From the NCBI GenBank assembly GCA_021495925.1, contig JAKEKT010000039.1, positions 1 to 64,000 of the forward strand: a DNA stretch of 64,000 bases, given 5' to 3'. The notes under the pieces were generated by a model. It was not told the origin of the DNA, ran no database searches, and was given only the letters and a program-made list of their open reading frames with translations. Numbering within the stretch: the first letter of the stretch is position 1; every line of letters starts with the position of its first letter. Source of the DNA: Diplodia intermedia. Lineage: Eukaryota > Ascomycota > Dothideomycetes > Botryosphaeriales > Botryosphaeriaceae. This document shows, piece by piece, positions 33,888 to 45,092 of the stretch. The position numbers and the translations under genes are program-made.

Positions 33888-34600
33888 CTTTTTCTTTTTT
33901 TTTTTCTTCGTTGGGCGTTTGGAGAGGTGAGGTGGGGATGTGACGGGTTTTGTGAGGATTTGAAGGGGTGTCGTGTCCTGCGTTGGTGTTTTGGTACATT
34001 TTCATGTCTTTGTCCGTCGGTTCATTGTCAGTCGCGCTGGCCGCTTTGGGAATTGGAGCGTCGGCTGAGTGGTGAGCGAGGCATGAACCGGGATGGCCGC
34101 AAGCCGCGTGGAAGCCGATGAGGCCGGAACATCATCTCAGCCTTATGCGAGAGGCCGAGGCCGAGACCGGTGGGTATGTCCGACGCAGCGGGGAGGGCGT
34201 CTCACCACCGGGGCCTGAGGTCGGCTGGTGTGTAATGAACGGGCGGTGATTGGCCGTGCGCCTCGGGCAGCCGCGTTCTCTTGTAGAAGTGCGCGCAAGC
34301 TGCGCGACCGAGCGGACTACGGCCGCTTTTCTCTTTATTGCTATAAAGCTAGTCTGGAGCTCTCCTCTCTCCTCTACCTCTGGCTTCATCCTCCGGCTTC
34401 CTTGTCCGTTGCGCCGCGCCTTCCTCCCCGGCCGGAAACACCACCGAGGCGTCCCATAAGCCGTACAACAAATCCGCCAGCCCCGACTCTACCACTGCCG
34501 CCTTTCGACTTGCAAGCTCTCCTCTCTCGACCTCCGCTTTCCGCCTGCCTCAAGACCGGGTCCAGTCCACGTATTTCGCGCGCCGGTTGTCCTCGCCACC
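33888..34600. promoter_or_regulatory. Divergent intergenic region with CCAAT and TATA elements
   Basis: About 0.7 kb upstream of both the minus-strand membrane protein and the plus-strand transporter. A CCAAT box is present in reverse at 34249-34253 and a TATAAAG at 34342-34348. The TATA element is 253 bases before the transporter ATG at 34601, so a leader of roughly 200 bases is expected. The leader is pyrimidine-rich. Confidence 0.4.
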
Positions 34601-35736
34601 ATGTCTCGCGAAGCCCTCCTGCCCAAGCCGGGCCAGTACCTCACCTTCCCCGCCTCTGAGTCGCAACGGCACCCGGAGAAGCACTCGGACAACAGCGCCA
34701 TGATCCGCGACACCATCATCGGCTTCGCTGATGGCTTGACCGTCCCCTTTGCCCTGACTGCCGGCTTATCCTCGTGAGTCCTACTTTTTTTCTTCTCTCT
34801 GCTATCCGCTGTCGCATGCCCGTGAGAGGAGGGTCGTTTAGCGCTGCAACAGATGTTCTGGCTGGCGATTGGAGTGCTGATCGGCCCGTGGACGAAACTA
34901 CGTTCGGCCTGGAGCTTCGGTTTGGGCCCGTTGGAGAACGCCATGCACTAGAGTCAAGCCTATTTTGTTCCGCTTCTTTTGATTTCCTTGTTTTCCAGGT
35001 AGAAATGAAAGGCTGACATTTTTCAGCATCGGCTCTACTCGGCTGGTCATCTTGGGCGGTCTCGCCGAGCTCTTCAGCGGCGCCATTAGCATGGGCCTCG
35101 GCGCGTACCTGGCCGCCGTAACGGAGAGCAAGACGTACCAGGTCGAGGAGGCGCGAGAAAGGCGTGAGGTTGAGGAGATGCCCGAGGCCGAAGAGGAGGA
35201 GATCTACGAGATCTTCGACGAGTACAACGTTTCGCGGGAGACGGTACGTCCGGTTGTCGAGGCGCTCAGGAAAGACAAGGACATGTGGGTCAAGGTAAGC
35301 TTTTTTGCTTTCTGCGGTTGCGAGCTCGGACTAACTCGAGTACCTAGTTTATGATGGACTTCGAGCTTAAGCTCGAGAAGCCGGCGCTGAACCGCGCGTG
35401 GATCTCGGCACTCGTTATGGGCCTCTCCTACTTTCTTGGTAAGGCGGCTGAGCCTGCTGGCTTCTTGGACGGAGATTCTGACTGCGTGCAGGCGGACTTG
35501 TTCCCATGCTCCCATACTTCTTCCTCAACGACATCCACCATGCCTTGTTCACGTCCATCGCCATCACCGTCGTCGTTCTACTCATCTTCGGTTACGTCAA
35601 GGCAAGCGCGACTAGCTGCCCGAGAAAGACATGCTGGTATAGCGCGTTTCAGACACTGCTTGTGGGGGCATTAGCGGCGGCAACCAGTTACGCCATTGTG
35701 CGCGGGGTGGACTCGTTCAAGGCCGGTGATGACTAG
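34601..35736 (+). CDS. CCC1/VIT1-family vacuolar iron/manganese transporter
   Basis: Predicted to move Fe2+ or Mn2+ into the vacuole. Exons 34601-34773, 35027-35294, 35348-35438 and 35492-35736 (introns 253, 53, 53 and 53 nt) give 258 residues. Family signatures: MIRDTIIGFADGLTVPFALTAG (first membrane helix), GGLAELFSGAISMGLGAYLA (second), then the charged cytoplasmic metal-binding region with repeated Glu (about 90-140), and three further helices ending in SYAIVRGVDSFKAG. The conserved DGLTVPFAL motif is intact. The first intron is five times longer than the other three. The protein is somewhat short for the family, mainly at the N terminus. Confidence 0.92.
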
Positions 35737-36613
35737 ACGAGCGTGAGACGGAGTCTGCCCTATAACGCACTAGGGCAGCTACGAAAAGTTCATTGGTTTG
35801 TAAAAGACATGTCTGGCATGGCGTGGAAAACACGGAAAAGAGCAAGAGTAATTAATAAGCGACACTGAAAAGACCGAGGCATTGCACATGCTGAATGTAT
35901 ACCCCATCACTGTCTTAACGACATGAGCTGGCCCCTGCGTCGCTCTTCCCGGCCCGCCCGGCTCTTCTGCCGTCTTGCACCCATCGCACCACATCACCTC
36001 TCTCTCCGGGTTCCAGCGTTCCAGCCTCCGGATCCCGCAACTTTCTGCTTCCGTGCCGGACTCTTCGGAGCCTCGGATATTTCCGTCAGCACTTCCATCT
36101 AACAGCAAACATGGGCTTAGTGCGTGGCAGTCGTGCGTTGGACCGACGGCCGATGAAGGCTGCGACCGCCGTTTAGCGTCGACGCGTATCCTAGGCCGAC
36201 TCTCACCACGACCAGCCAAGCATCGCGCAGACGCAGAAGCGACGCCGCGTCCGCGTGCCATGCTACCGTGTGGGACCGCCGGCAGCTGTGGGACAGGCTT
36301 ACGAACTTAGCGGGAAGGTACTAGCCACTTGAGTACCACGCAGCCTTATGGCTTTGCCGGCCTTCCGAAGCTTAGAATCGTGCCTGCCTGTCACTATGAT
36401 GATTGGACTGCCTGATGGCTCCATCCCTCCGGGACCCGCTAATGCCTGCTCTTATTCGTTTCATGTATCTGCTCACTTCTGATCCGCTCTTATTCTCCCC
36501 TTAGTACTTATTTCCTCGTCTACTCTACAGTTATCTTTTTATATCATCGTCGCTCTTTTCGAATCTTCTAAGTGCCCAACCCTTTTAAAACGAATGGGAT
36601 ATCTAGCTACGCC
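35737..36613. other. Intergenic region, AT-richer towards the right
   Basis: The 3' flank of the transporter gene and the promoter of the PAP2-type gene. The stretch 36300-36610 is visibly lower in GC and pyrimidine-rich. No supported gene. Confidence 0.5.
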
Positions 36614-37940
36614 ATGGGCGCCTTTAAGAACGTGATCGAGCCCGGTTGTACGTCACATACGGCACTAAACTCAGCCAGGCACTTTGAGATTCTGACTGGA
36701 AACAGCCATAGTACTTGCCTTCACAGCAGGTGCTCTTATCAATAGACGCCGTGCCATCCGCGACAGCGACAGAGAGCTCCACGCGCCCTTACTCCCGCGA
36801 CGTGCCGCCTCCCCGCAGCTAGAGCCGCGCCAGTGCTATCCAAACAACACGCGCTTCCGCAATAACCTCGCTTCACGCTTTCTAGCTAAATTCCCGTTCC
36901 TAATAGAGATCTGGTACTGGAACCTCACCTACTGGTACGAAGCCCGTCAAAACGGATACAATCCACCGTCTAACCGAGAAAGGGTATACCAACTCGCGCG
37001 CGCCTTGACGACAACCCTCATCCGCAACAACGACGCCGTCTTCGCCCGCGCCGAAGCCCACGCCCTCGCCATCCTCTCCCTCGAGAAGCGGCTGCACATC
37101 GCCATCGAGCTGCCCCTCCAACAACACATCCTCAACCACCTCCCATGGCTCATGCCCATCCTCGCCAAGATCTACTACTCCCACATCACCGTCGGCGTCG
37201 TCTTCCTCGTCTACACGTACGTAGCACCCACCCACCATCCCTCCCCCCCAAACCACATCCCCACCGCTCACGCGCGCCACAGCTACACCTACCTCCCCCC
37301 GCGCACCTACCGCACCATCCGCCGCACCCTCGCCACCAACAACGCCCTCGCCTTCCTCATCCTCACCGCCCACCGCGTCACCCCGCCGCGCCTCCTGCCC
37401 CCCTCCTACGGCTACGTCGACGTCCTGCACGCCGCCGGCGCCGGCTCCGCGTGGTCCCGTAACCGCTTCCAGCTCACCATCGCCGCCTTGCCGTCGCTGC
37501 ACTTCGGCACCGCGCTGTTCCTCGGGGTATGCGTCACGCGCTTCGCCGCGCATAGGTGGCTGAGGTATGTTGCGTGGATGTGGCCGGCGGCTATGGCTGT
37601 GACGGTGCTGGCGACGGCGAATCATTGGGTGCTGGATATGGTGGTTGGTGCGGCTGTGCCGGTGCTCGGGTGGTGCGGGAATCGTGGGTGGGTGGTGCTG
37701 GGGGGGCCGGTTGAGGCGTGGGCGTTTTGGGTTGTTGGTGTCGAGAAGCCGAGGCCGTGGGGGTGGGGGTGGGAGAGGAGGGTGAGGAGGGGGGTGTGCG
37801 AGGAGGAGGAGGGGGAGGGGGAGGGGGAGGGGGAGGAGGAGCAGGGAGAGGAGGAGCAGGATGGGCGTGGGAGGAGTGGGGAGGGTGGTGAGGAGGGCGA
37901 GGAGGAGCCGTGGAAGGATGCGGAGGTCACCGCGGCTTGA
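36614..37940 (+). CDS. PAP2/Aur1-type integral membrane phosphatase-like protein
   Basis: Exons 36614-36647, 36706-37216 and 37283-37940 (introns 58 and 66 nt) give 400 residues. The PAP2 catalytic motifs of the inositolphosphotransferase/Aur1 type are present: LPSLHFGTALFLG with His255, and ATANHWVLDMVVGA with His296 and Asp300. Membrane helices surround these motifs, with others near the N terminus (IVLAFTAGALI) and in the middle (HITVGVVFLVYTY). A lipid phosphatase or phosphotransferase role is inferred, the substrate unknown. The second intron is a multiple of three without stop. The C terminus is a Glu/Gly-rich acidic tail of about 70 residues encoded by GAG/GGG runs, probably cytosolic. 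Exon 1 is only 34 nt. Confidence 0.8.
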
Positions 37941-38324
37941 AGGGTGTGTGGTTTGGAGGCGCGCTCGGTCGCGGGCGGTTATGTATGGTAAGATAGATGG
38001 CTCTCTAATCCTTGCTCTACGCCCCTTCCCTTCTTGGGTGACACTGCTGTCTTTCGCTACTGGACCCTGGATTATATGCTTCTAGAAGCTTTGCCGAGCA
38101 TCTACCCACGGTTGCGTTCTTAGCGTCTAAATTAATGCCGGCCGCTTACACTTTCAACTAGCTCGCGGAGCTTACACTTTCACCTACTTCGCTAGCCTTG
38201 TACTTTTGTCCAGCCATTCACTACTTGATTAATGCCGTAACCGACGTTGTAACCGACCTCCATTCATCCTCTACGACTACTTGCGCTCAGCCATCGCGCT
38301 CAGCCATTCAGCTGTAACATCAAC
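37941..38324. other. Intergenic region with short direct repeats
   Basis: This interval is AT-richer than its neighbours. CTTACACTTTCA occurs at 38145-38156 and again at 38170-38181, ATTAATGCCG at 38131-38140 and 38228-38237, and GCGCTCAGCCAT twice near 38283-38307, just before the ATG at 38325. No gene. Confidence 0.55.
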
Positions 38325-40718
38325 ATGGCTTCTTTCACCCAAGCAAACGGCGGCAACTCTGCCCGGTGGGTGAAGTCTTCTGTAAACATCAACGCAACAG
38401 ATTGTAGGATCTCCTTCTTCCAGCTCTCGAGTTCGCCAACGGGAGCGCCGCGTACTCCCGACCGCCCGCTTGCGTCAGCCGAACGAGAATTTAAAGAGGA
38501 ATCTCCCGTTTCTACAACTTTATGTCCGGCAACGCGCAACACCGCGAAGGGTGAAGAGGTTGACTTAGTGCCGTACTCTTCACAACCTGAGGTTAAGATT
38601 GAGAAGCCTACTAGCAGCCCGCTAAAGGAAGAAGATGACGAGGGCGAGGACTATTCAAGTGAAGCACCGCTTTTGGGTGAGCAGGATCCGACAAACCAAG
38701 CCAATGGAATCATACAACTCGAACAGTTTGCAAATGGGCGGGATCCTCCAAGCATAAATTCCAGCAATGTCGCGAAGTCGGAGCAACACCCTCACGCCAA
38801 CGCTACAGAGCTGAAAGATGAAATACCTTCGAGTGACCAGGAAGACCTCGCATCTCTTCTCGCAAAGTTCGCTATGAAGCGCGGAGCTCCATCGAGTGGT
38901 GTTTCCGCCACTACTCCCCCCAGCCGCAAGAGAAAGCTCGGTCGTGATCTATATTCAACACCCGAACACCCCTCCTCCTCCACAAGTTCAACGTATACTA
39001 GAGAGAAGCTTACGTCAACTTCGATGGCGGATTTCTACCGCGAGCATGACGGTCAGCTTCCAAAAAGACGAAAGCACGCAAGCCCTCATAAATGGACGTT
39101 TGAAGAACGGGAAGCTCTATGCCTAATCTGCATATTTTACGAAGTCGACGTAGCGTCCGAAGGCATTACGAAAGTCATGAACGAGTACTTCCAGGTCCCG
39201 CTAGAAGCCTCTTTCAGACCCGCGCAGCTAAACTCCCAATGGGCATTCTGGCGTTACATATTCAGGAACCGGCCTGTCTACAACCCCGGAATAGAATGGC
39301 TAGGTAAACGCGCGGGATACGAGGCAGCCGCTTTTCGTGCAGGAGTCGAACTAAGGCCACGGGCCGTCCATCTCAAACAGAAACGGCTAAGTCCTAGGTT
39401 CACAAAGATGACGGAGAGAATTGCCACTCAGGACACCTGGTTCCTCGGCCAACTACTCCGCGCCAGAGATGCTGCTGACCGTCGTCGCCAAGCGCCACCG
39501 GAATCTCCAAACGATTCTCCTTTGGCCGGTAGATCTTCAATTGGGGATAACAGCATTCTCCTACAGCTTGTAGAAGCTGCCAAGTCCGAAAGCTCGTCCG
39601 TATCAAATGGGATGTCATCACCTACAAGTTCGAGCCAAGAATCCACATCCACCGTCTCAGTCAAGGACGAAGACGGAGAAGAAGAAGAAGAAGAAGAAGA
39701 CCACTCTAACGCGTCCGACCCTCCAACGCCGTACCGCCCCGCCCAAACCTCCATCGACTACGCACCCGCCCCGACGCTGCGGACGAACCGGGACCACCAG
39801 CCCGCCGCCCTACTCTACCGCGTCTACCACGACGCCAGCGGCGGCCTCAACTCGCCGACCGGCTTCCGCGCCGGCCTCTTCAGCATCCCAGGCCAAAGCC
39901 TCGCGCCAGCGCCCCCCACCTCTCACGGCGACAGCGCCAGCATCCTCCCCGTCTTCGTATCCTGGCACCTGTGGCACCACTCCGTCTCCTCCCCCTTCAT
40001 CTCCCTCACCGACTCCCTCATCATGGCGCTCCACAAAGCCCGCCAAGCCGAAGCCTCCGGCCTGCATCCGCACATCTCCGTCATCGACGCCGCGCGCGCG
40101 GCAAACAGCAACAACGGCAACAACGGCAACGGCAACAACAGCGCCTTATTCCCCGCCCACCCCCTCGTCGCCGCCGCCCGCCGCCGCGGCCTCGTCCCGG
40201 GCATGCGCTACCGCGGCCACCGCGAGGTGCTGGCGTGGGGCGCCATCGGCCGGGACGCCGTCGTGCGCGACATCCCCCTCGCGCTGCTGCGCTCGCTGAG
40301 CGCCGCCGACATCGGCGTCGCGGACTTGCTCGGGCTGGACGACATCGACCCGGCGCCCGCCATCGCGAGCATACGCAAAGCCTTGCTGCGGCAGGAGGTC
40401 GTGTTGGACGCGGACGCCGGGCATGCGTTGGGCAGGCTGGCGGCGCTGTTTGGGATGGCGACGACGAGGGCGACGGCGACGGCGGGGATGGTTGAACGGT
40501 TTGTGTATAACGTGTTTCAGGGATGGGTGCTGGGGGCGGTGGGGGTGAGGGATATGGCGGGGGGTTTTTTGAGGGGGTTGAGGGATGCGGAGGAGGGCGC
40601 TGGGGCTGCGGTTGTTGTGCTGGATGATGAGGAGGAAGATCGGGTGAGGGAGGCGTTTGTGAGTGGGGTTGTGAGGGCGCAGCAGGACTTGAAGAGGGAA
40701 AGGCGGGTTGGCCGTTAG
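38325..40718 (+). CDS. Myb-like protein fused to an ADP-ribosyltransferase-like (DUF7587-type) domain
   Basis: A single-exon frame of 797 residues. Residues 1-250 are disordered, with acidic patches and an SRKRKLG basic cluster that may be a nuclear signal. Residues about 253-310 look like a Myb/SANT-type helix bundle (HKWTFEERE..., later LNSQWAFW). Residues about 494-640 show, in order, YRVYH (candidate Arg), SPFISLTDS (candidate Ser-Thr-Ser-like strand) and HREVLAWG (candidate Glu), the R-S-E layout of ADP-ribosyltransferases and of the fungal DUF7587 family. Activity is not proven: the middle motif reads FISLTDS rather than STS. No signal peptide is seen, so an intracellular and probably nuclear role is more likely than a secreted effector. 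Codon use changes sharply near 39710. Confidence 0.7.
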   Translation: MASFTQANGGNSARWVKSSVNINATDCRISFFQLSSSPTGAPRTPDRPLASAEREFKEESPVSTTLCPATRNTAKGEEVDLVPYSSQPEVKIEKPTSSPLKEEDDEGEDYSSEAPLLGEQDPTNQANGIIQLEQFANGRDPPSINSSNVAKSEQHPHANATELKDEIPSSDQEDLASLLAKFAMKRGAPSSGVSATTPPSRKRKLGRDLYSTPEHPSSSTSSTYTREKLTSTSMADFYREHDGQLPKRRKHASPHKWTFEEREALCLICIFYEVDVASEGITKVMNEYFQVPLEASFRPAQLNSQWAFWRYIFRNRPVYNPGIEWLGKRAGYEAAAFRAGVELRPRAVHLKQKRLSPRFTKMTERIATQDTWFLGQLLRARDAADRRRQAPPESPNDSPLAGRSSIGDNSILLQLVEAAKSESSSVSNGMSSPTSSSQESTSTVSVKDEDGEEEEEEEDHSNASDPPTPYRPAQTSIDYAPAPTLRTNRDHQPAALLYRVYHDASGGLNSPTGFRAGLFSIPGQSLAPAPPTSHGDSASILPVFVSWHLWHHSVSSPFISLTDSLIMALHKARQAEASGLHPHISVIDAARAANSNNGNNGNGNNSALFPAHPLVAAARRRGLVPGMRYRGHREVLAWGAIGRDAVVRDIPLALLRSLSAADIGVADLLGLDDIDPAPAIASIRKALLRQEVVLDADAGHALGRLAALFGMATTRATATAGMVERFVYNVFQGWVLGAVGVRDMAGGFLRGLRDAEEGAGAAVVVLDDEEEDRVREAFVSGVVRAQQDLKRERRVGR

Positions 40719-41445
40719 TTGGTTTGGCTTTGGGGAAGGGCCCTCTGGATCGCGGGAGGGGATGTGGCGCCGGTACTGAAAGCCGGGGTTGGGCTTGCCG
40801 TCTTGGTTGGTTGGTTGATGGTCGTGTTGGAGGGGGTTGTTGTTGGGAAGAAAGATAGGTCCAGAGTTGCAAGGGTGGAGTCGCTGGAGATTGTCCAGGC
40901 ATTGGCTTAGCCACGATACTACACTGGTAGCTTTCACCGTTATGCTCAAGCTATTGGGACGATAGGAATCCGTTGCTCGTCCGGCTGTTAGACAACTCAG
41001 GCTGTGGCAAGGAAGGCATTCTTCGTAAGCATTCGACAGCTTTCAGTTCCTTCGATTCATCCATTTTCTTTTCTGCCACCACTGATTAGACACGGCAGCT
41101 ATAAGAACCGTTTTTCTCACCCTCAGCTGCACGCATCCTTATCGCCATTCGTTCTATGGATAACCTTGCCCTTCCCCGCATCGACCGCCGAATTCGATAA
41201 TATCCTTCATGCCCCACAGCAACCGTAGTGGATCGAAAGAGTTTGAAGGGGAAAAAGAAAAAAAAAAAGAAAACTTAAAGAAACGCCTTTTCATGTGAAG
41301 AAATGCCCGATGCAATCGCAATCCACCAACCAGTTTGGGGTAATCGTCTCACGGACCCAACTCGCCCACTACTTTCCTCTAGCAAGAGACCCACCCCAAC
41401 CAACCAACCCTTCTCTCTCAAAACCTTCTCTCATCTATGCCCCCT
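40719..41445. other. Convergent intergenic region
   Basis: The 3' flanks of the Myb/ART-like gene and Spt5, with A-rich tracts at 41250-41280. The short frame at 40719-40910 directly after the stop is the same composition running on, with no gene signal. Confidence 0.5.
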
Positions 41446-44400
41446 TCAATCATACCCCGCATCGTCTCCCGCCGCCGCCGGCGTCTCCGGCATGCCGCCA
41501 TACCCACCCGGCGTCTCGGGATACTGCGCCGGCGTCGGCGCCGCGGCGGGCGTGGCGCCATATCCGCCGTAACCGCCGCCGCCGCCAAAGCGCGGGGTGG
41601 GCACGTCGGCGGCGGGCGTCGGGGCGCTGAAGCCGCCGGGGGTCGGCGCGTCGAAGGCGCCGGGGGTGGGCTGCGCCCAGGAAGATCCGGGGGTGGGTTG
41701 CGAGTCCTTGTTGGGCTGGTAGGCGGGCGTGCGGCCGCCGGCGGCGCCCCAGGCCGGGGTCCTGCCGCCGTCGTTGTACGACGACGTGGAGCCGGCGCCG
41801 TAGGGGGTGCGGGACGAGGCGGACCAGGTGGAGGAGGGGGGGTTGCGCGACTGTTGGTGCATTGGAACGAAGAGCGGCTGCGTTAGAAGATCATTGCTGC
41901 GTTGATGGAAATGGGGGTTGATGGGAGAAACTTACAGAGTCGCCGCCACTGCCACCGTAGGCTGTGCTTCCACCGTACGCCGTGCTGCCGCCGTAAGCGG
42001 TGCCGCCACCATAGGCTGTGCGTCCACCGTCGGCGCCGTAGCTTGTCCTGCTGCCGTCATTGCTGCCAGCCCAGGCGGGGGTACGGCTTGAGCCAGAATT
42101 CCAGGCGGGAGTGCGGCCGCCAGCTCCGCCGTAAGATGTAGACGAGCCGCTCTGTTGCCAAGCGGGCGTGCGGGACGGAGCGCCTCCCCAAGCTGGTGTT
42201 CTACCACCGGACTGTGCTCCCATGGGAGTTCTGCCACCAGATTGACCCCAACCTCCGGGAACGCGGGAGCCTGGAGTGGAGCCACCGTAACCGCCTTGAC
42301 CCTGTCCACCGCGACCGCGACCACCACTTCCGCCGCCAATAGTTGCGCCGGTGATGGGATCCTTGATGCTCAGAGTTTCCTTCGGGACGGTGATGGTTTT
42401 GTTCTTGGTATGCAGCTCAACACGAGCCTCAAGGTCGGTAGTATCCTTTACGATACCAAGCAGGCCCTTGTAAGCACCCTTCCGGACGATGACTGTCTTG
42501 CCGAGCATCCTGTCACGACCCATGGTCTTGGGCGGGGCCATAGAGCCGGGGCCGTTAGGTCCGTTCCGCAGATCCTGGCGTTGCAGGAGGGGGTTCATCT
42601 TGGATAAGTCGGGGCCAGCACTGCTGACCTTGCCACTCTTGGCGGCAACAGTGGTTACGTTACCAGAGCGAACGACGAAAACACCGGCATTCTCTGCACG
42701 ACTCTTGTTCTGAACGAAAAGGAAGCTGCGGTGAATGTGAAGAACACGGCCCTGGCGCTGTTCGCCACCGTATTCCTTCACTGTATCCTCAGTGCGAATC
42801 TCAGAGCCATCCCGGTCAGTGGCGACGGCATTCTTGCGCCTGTCAATCCGGTTCGAGATGTTCGACGGCAGGAGAGTGCGAACGGAGCCGCTTTGATCCA
42901 GAACACGCAGAGACTCGCGATCCAGTTTGATGATGCAGGCAACCGTAGAAGCATCGAGCTGAACGAGGTCGAACAGGTCGAACTTCGAATCGCTTTGCAT
43001 ACCGCCGCTGTCGGACGCAACGCGCAGATCACGGCTGAACACAGTGATTTCCTGGTTGGTGGAGTCGGTGAGGAGAGTGACGCGGTCGTCCCTTATCTTG
43101 ATGACCATACCAACTTCGTCGTGGTACTTGCTACCGCCGACGACCTTGACATGGTCTCCTTCCTTGAACAGCTTCCGGAGCGATTTGACGGGTGCTTCCA
43201 CCTGCTGACCCTTCAACTCGCCTTCTTGCACCTTGAGTGTCACGATGTCGTTGTGCACCGCAATGGCCTTGCCGGACACGCCTTGCTGCTCGCCGTGGTA
43301 GATCTCCACCATGTCGCCGGGCATGTAGTCGGCACCGGTAGATGCCTGCTTCAGGGTTGCCGCAAGAGCCGCAAGATCCAGGTTTTCGGTGCCGTCGTCT
43401 CCGCCAGCCGCGAACCTTGTGACTTCCTCCAGGCGCGGATTGACATTTTCGGTCTGAAGTTGGTTGAGCTTGACGGTCTTCTCGAGGAATCCATCAATGT
43501 AACGGTCCTTCTTGTAGATCCAGATTCGGTGGCCGGACAGAGAGTTTTCCTGGGTCAAGAACTTGAGATGCTTCTTCTTGGCTTCCGTCTCGCTGAACAG
43601 TCTAGGAGGAGGACGGGTCGTGAGGGCACCGGGGCGCTTGCGCTTGGCGTCGGGGAGGGCGTTGGGGTCATCGTGGAGCCCATAATCCAGACGGGGGATA
43701 AGGCGAATTGCCACCTCATTTCCGTTCGCCTCCACCTCCTGGACCTGAGCCAAGTCGCCAGCGTAGAGACTAACACCCTTGACACGAACGTACATGCCCT
43801 CTGTGAGCTCCTTCGACTTCTTGACTCGAAGCAGATCAGGCATCTCCTTGAGAGGCACTAGAACCATCTTGCCGCGAACATAGCAGAACGAAATGTTCTC
43901 ACAGGCAGCCATGACAGCGGCCTGCTTCCGGGCTTCAACATAGACGTAGCCAGCCGCCACGCCGCCGCGCTCGAACACGGAGCAAATCTCAAGAGGTTCG
44001 CGGGTGCCCAGGCGGTCCTCAAATCTCTTCATGATGTCAAAGACAACTTCCTTCTCCTTTCCAGGCTTACATCCCACACCCCAGATGGTCGGATCGTCAA
44101 CACTCGGAAGGAGTAATCTCTGCGGGAGGACGTCGGCGTTCACGGCGGATGCGCGGTTGCGTCCGTAGCGCTCCTTCAGCGCAGCAGCCTGCTTCTCAGC
44201 GTCCATGCTGGCCTCGAGCTCACGTTGTCTGTCGAGTTCTCTGTGGCGACGGTCGTCGTTCTCGGCGCCGGCAGGCATGTCGAGCAGGTCATCGGGGTGA
44301 GTCTCCTCCGGAAGTTCGTCGTCCTCGTCAAGTTCCTCCTCGTCTTCTTCGTCGACTTCGGCTTCCACATCGATGAACTGCAGGCGAGCATCACGCTTGC

Positions 44401-44772
44401 GGCGCTTGCGTTGGTGGCCCTAGCATGGTGTCAGCAAAACAATCATGCCATCCAGCGCACTTGGGGACCTACTACTACTTCCTCCTCGTCCTCGTCTTCC
44501 TCATCGTCCTCTTCATCTTCCTCGTCATCCTCGCCGCCTTCTTCATCTTCACCGCCGTCTTCGTCGTCCTCGGCGGCGGCACCCTCGTCTTCATCGGGGC
44601 TCTGGTGTCTGCTGGGCTTCTTGCCGCCCGTTCTGCCCGGCCTCACCTCATCCTCGTCATCGTGATCGTATGCTCTGGAGCCGCCGTCCTCGTTGTCGGA
44701 GCCAACAGGGGGCTCGTAGTTGAAAGGCTCATCGTCAGACTCGGAGCCGGCAAGGTCGTCGCGGTTTGACAT
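41446..44772 (-). CDS. spt5: Transcription elongation factor Spt5
   Basis: Subunit of DSIF (Spt4-Spt5), which binds RNA polymerase II and promotes elongation. Exons on the minus strand: 44772-44473 (the donor could lie a few bases upstream within a GTA run), 44419-41936 and 41877-41446, about 1071 residues. An acidic N terminus (residues 1-170, Glu/Asp runs) leads to the NGN domain (about 205-300, starting PTIWGVGCKPGKE) and several KOW motifs (for example VRVKGVSLYAGDLAQVQEV, VKVVGGSKYHDEVGMVIK and TVIVRKGAYKGLLGIVKD). The C-terminal region has GGRTPAW-type repeats and a run of AYGGST units. The last intron interrupts this repeat region. The length fits the family. Confidence 0.95.
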
Positions 44773-45092
44773 GGTTCAATTGCGCGGTGGCGCCGAGCGA
44801 GATTGGAGGAGGGGTACTTGGCGCGACGCGGGTCCGGGGGGACACGGTGCAGTGGGGGAGCGGCGGAGGTTGATGTTGGGTCGAGGGAGCGGCGAGGGTT
44901 GGAAGATGTTTCTTTGTAGTGACGAAGTGAAGCCAAGGTTGCGGCAGCTGCGCGAGCTGACGGGGGCGCCGCGCCCGGCAACTCCCGCGCCCAGTCGCCG
45001 AGCTCCCACGTGATCCTCGGCTAATCCCCGGCGGATCGCACACGCACCGTCTTTCTCACGCTCAACACCACGATGCTCTCCGAACCCTCCAG
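44773..45092. promoter_or_regulatory. Bidirectional promoter between spt5 and the WDR6 homologue
   Basis: A 320-base interval between divergent start codons, with an E-box CACGTG at 45007-45012 in the context CCCACGTGATCC. No TATA box is evident. An ATG at 45072 starts a short upstream frame that overlaps the WDR6-type start. Confidence 0.5.

Noticed and set aside
33271..34005. A 244-residue minus-strand frame full of Pro, His and Arg overlapping the small membrane protein
   Set aside because: It is a composition shadow in another frame of the same strand. It has no hydrophobic pattern or domain, while the overlapping frame encodes clear membrane segments.
42731..43861. A 376-residue plus-strand frame antisense to spt5
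   Set aside because: It is the antisense shadow of the highly conserved Spt5 KOW region, has no domain of its own and no promoter.
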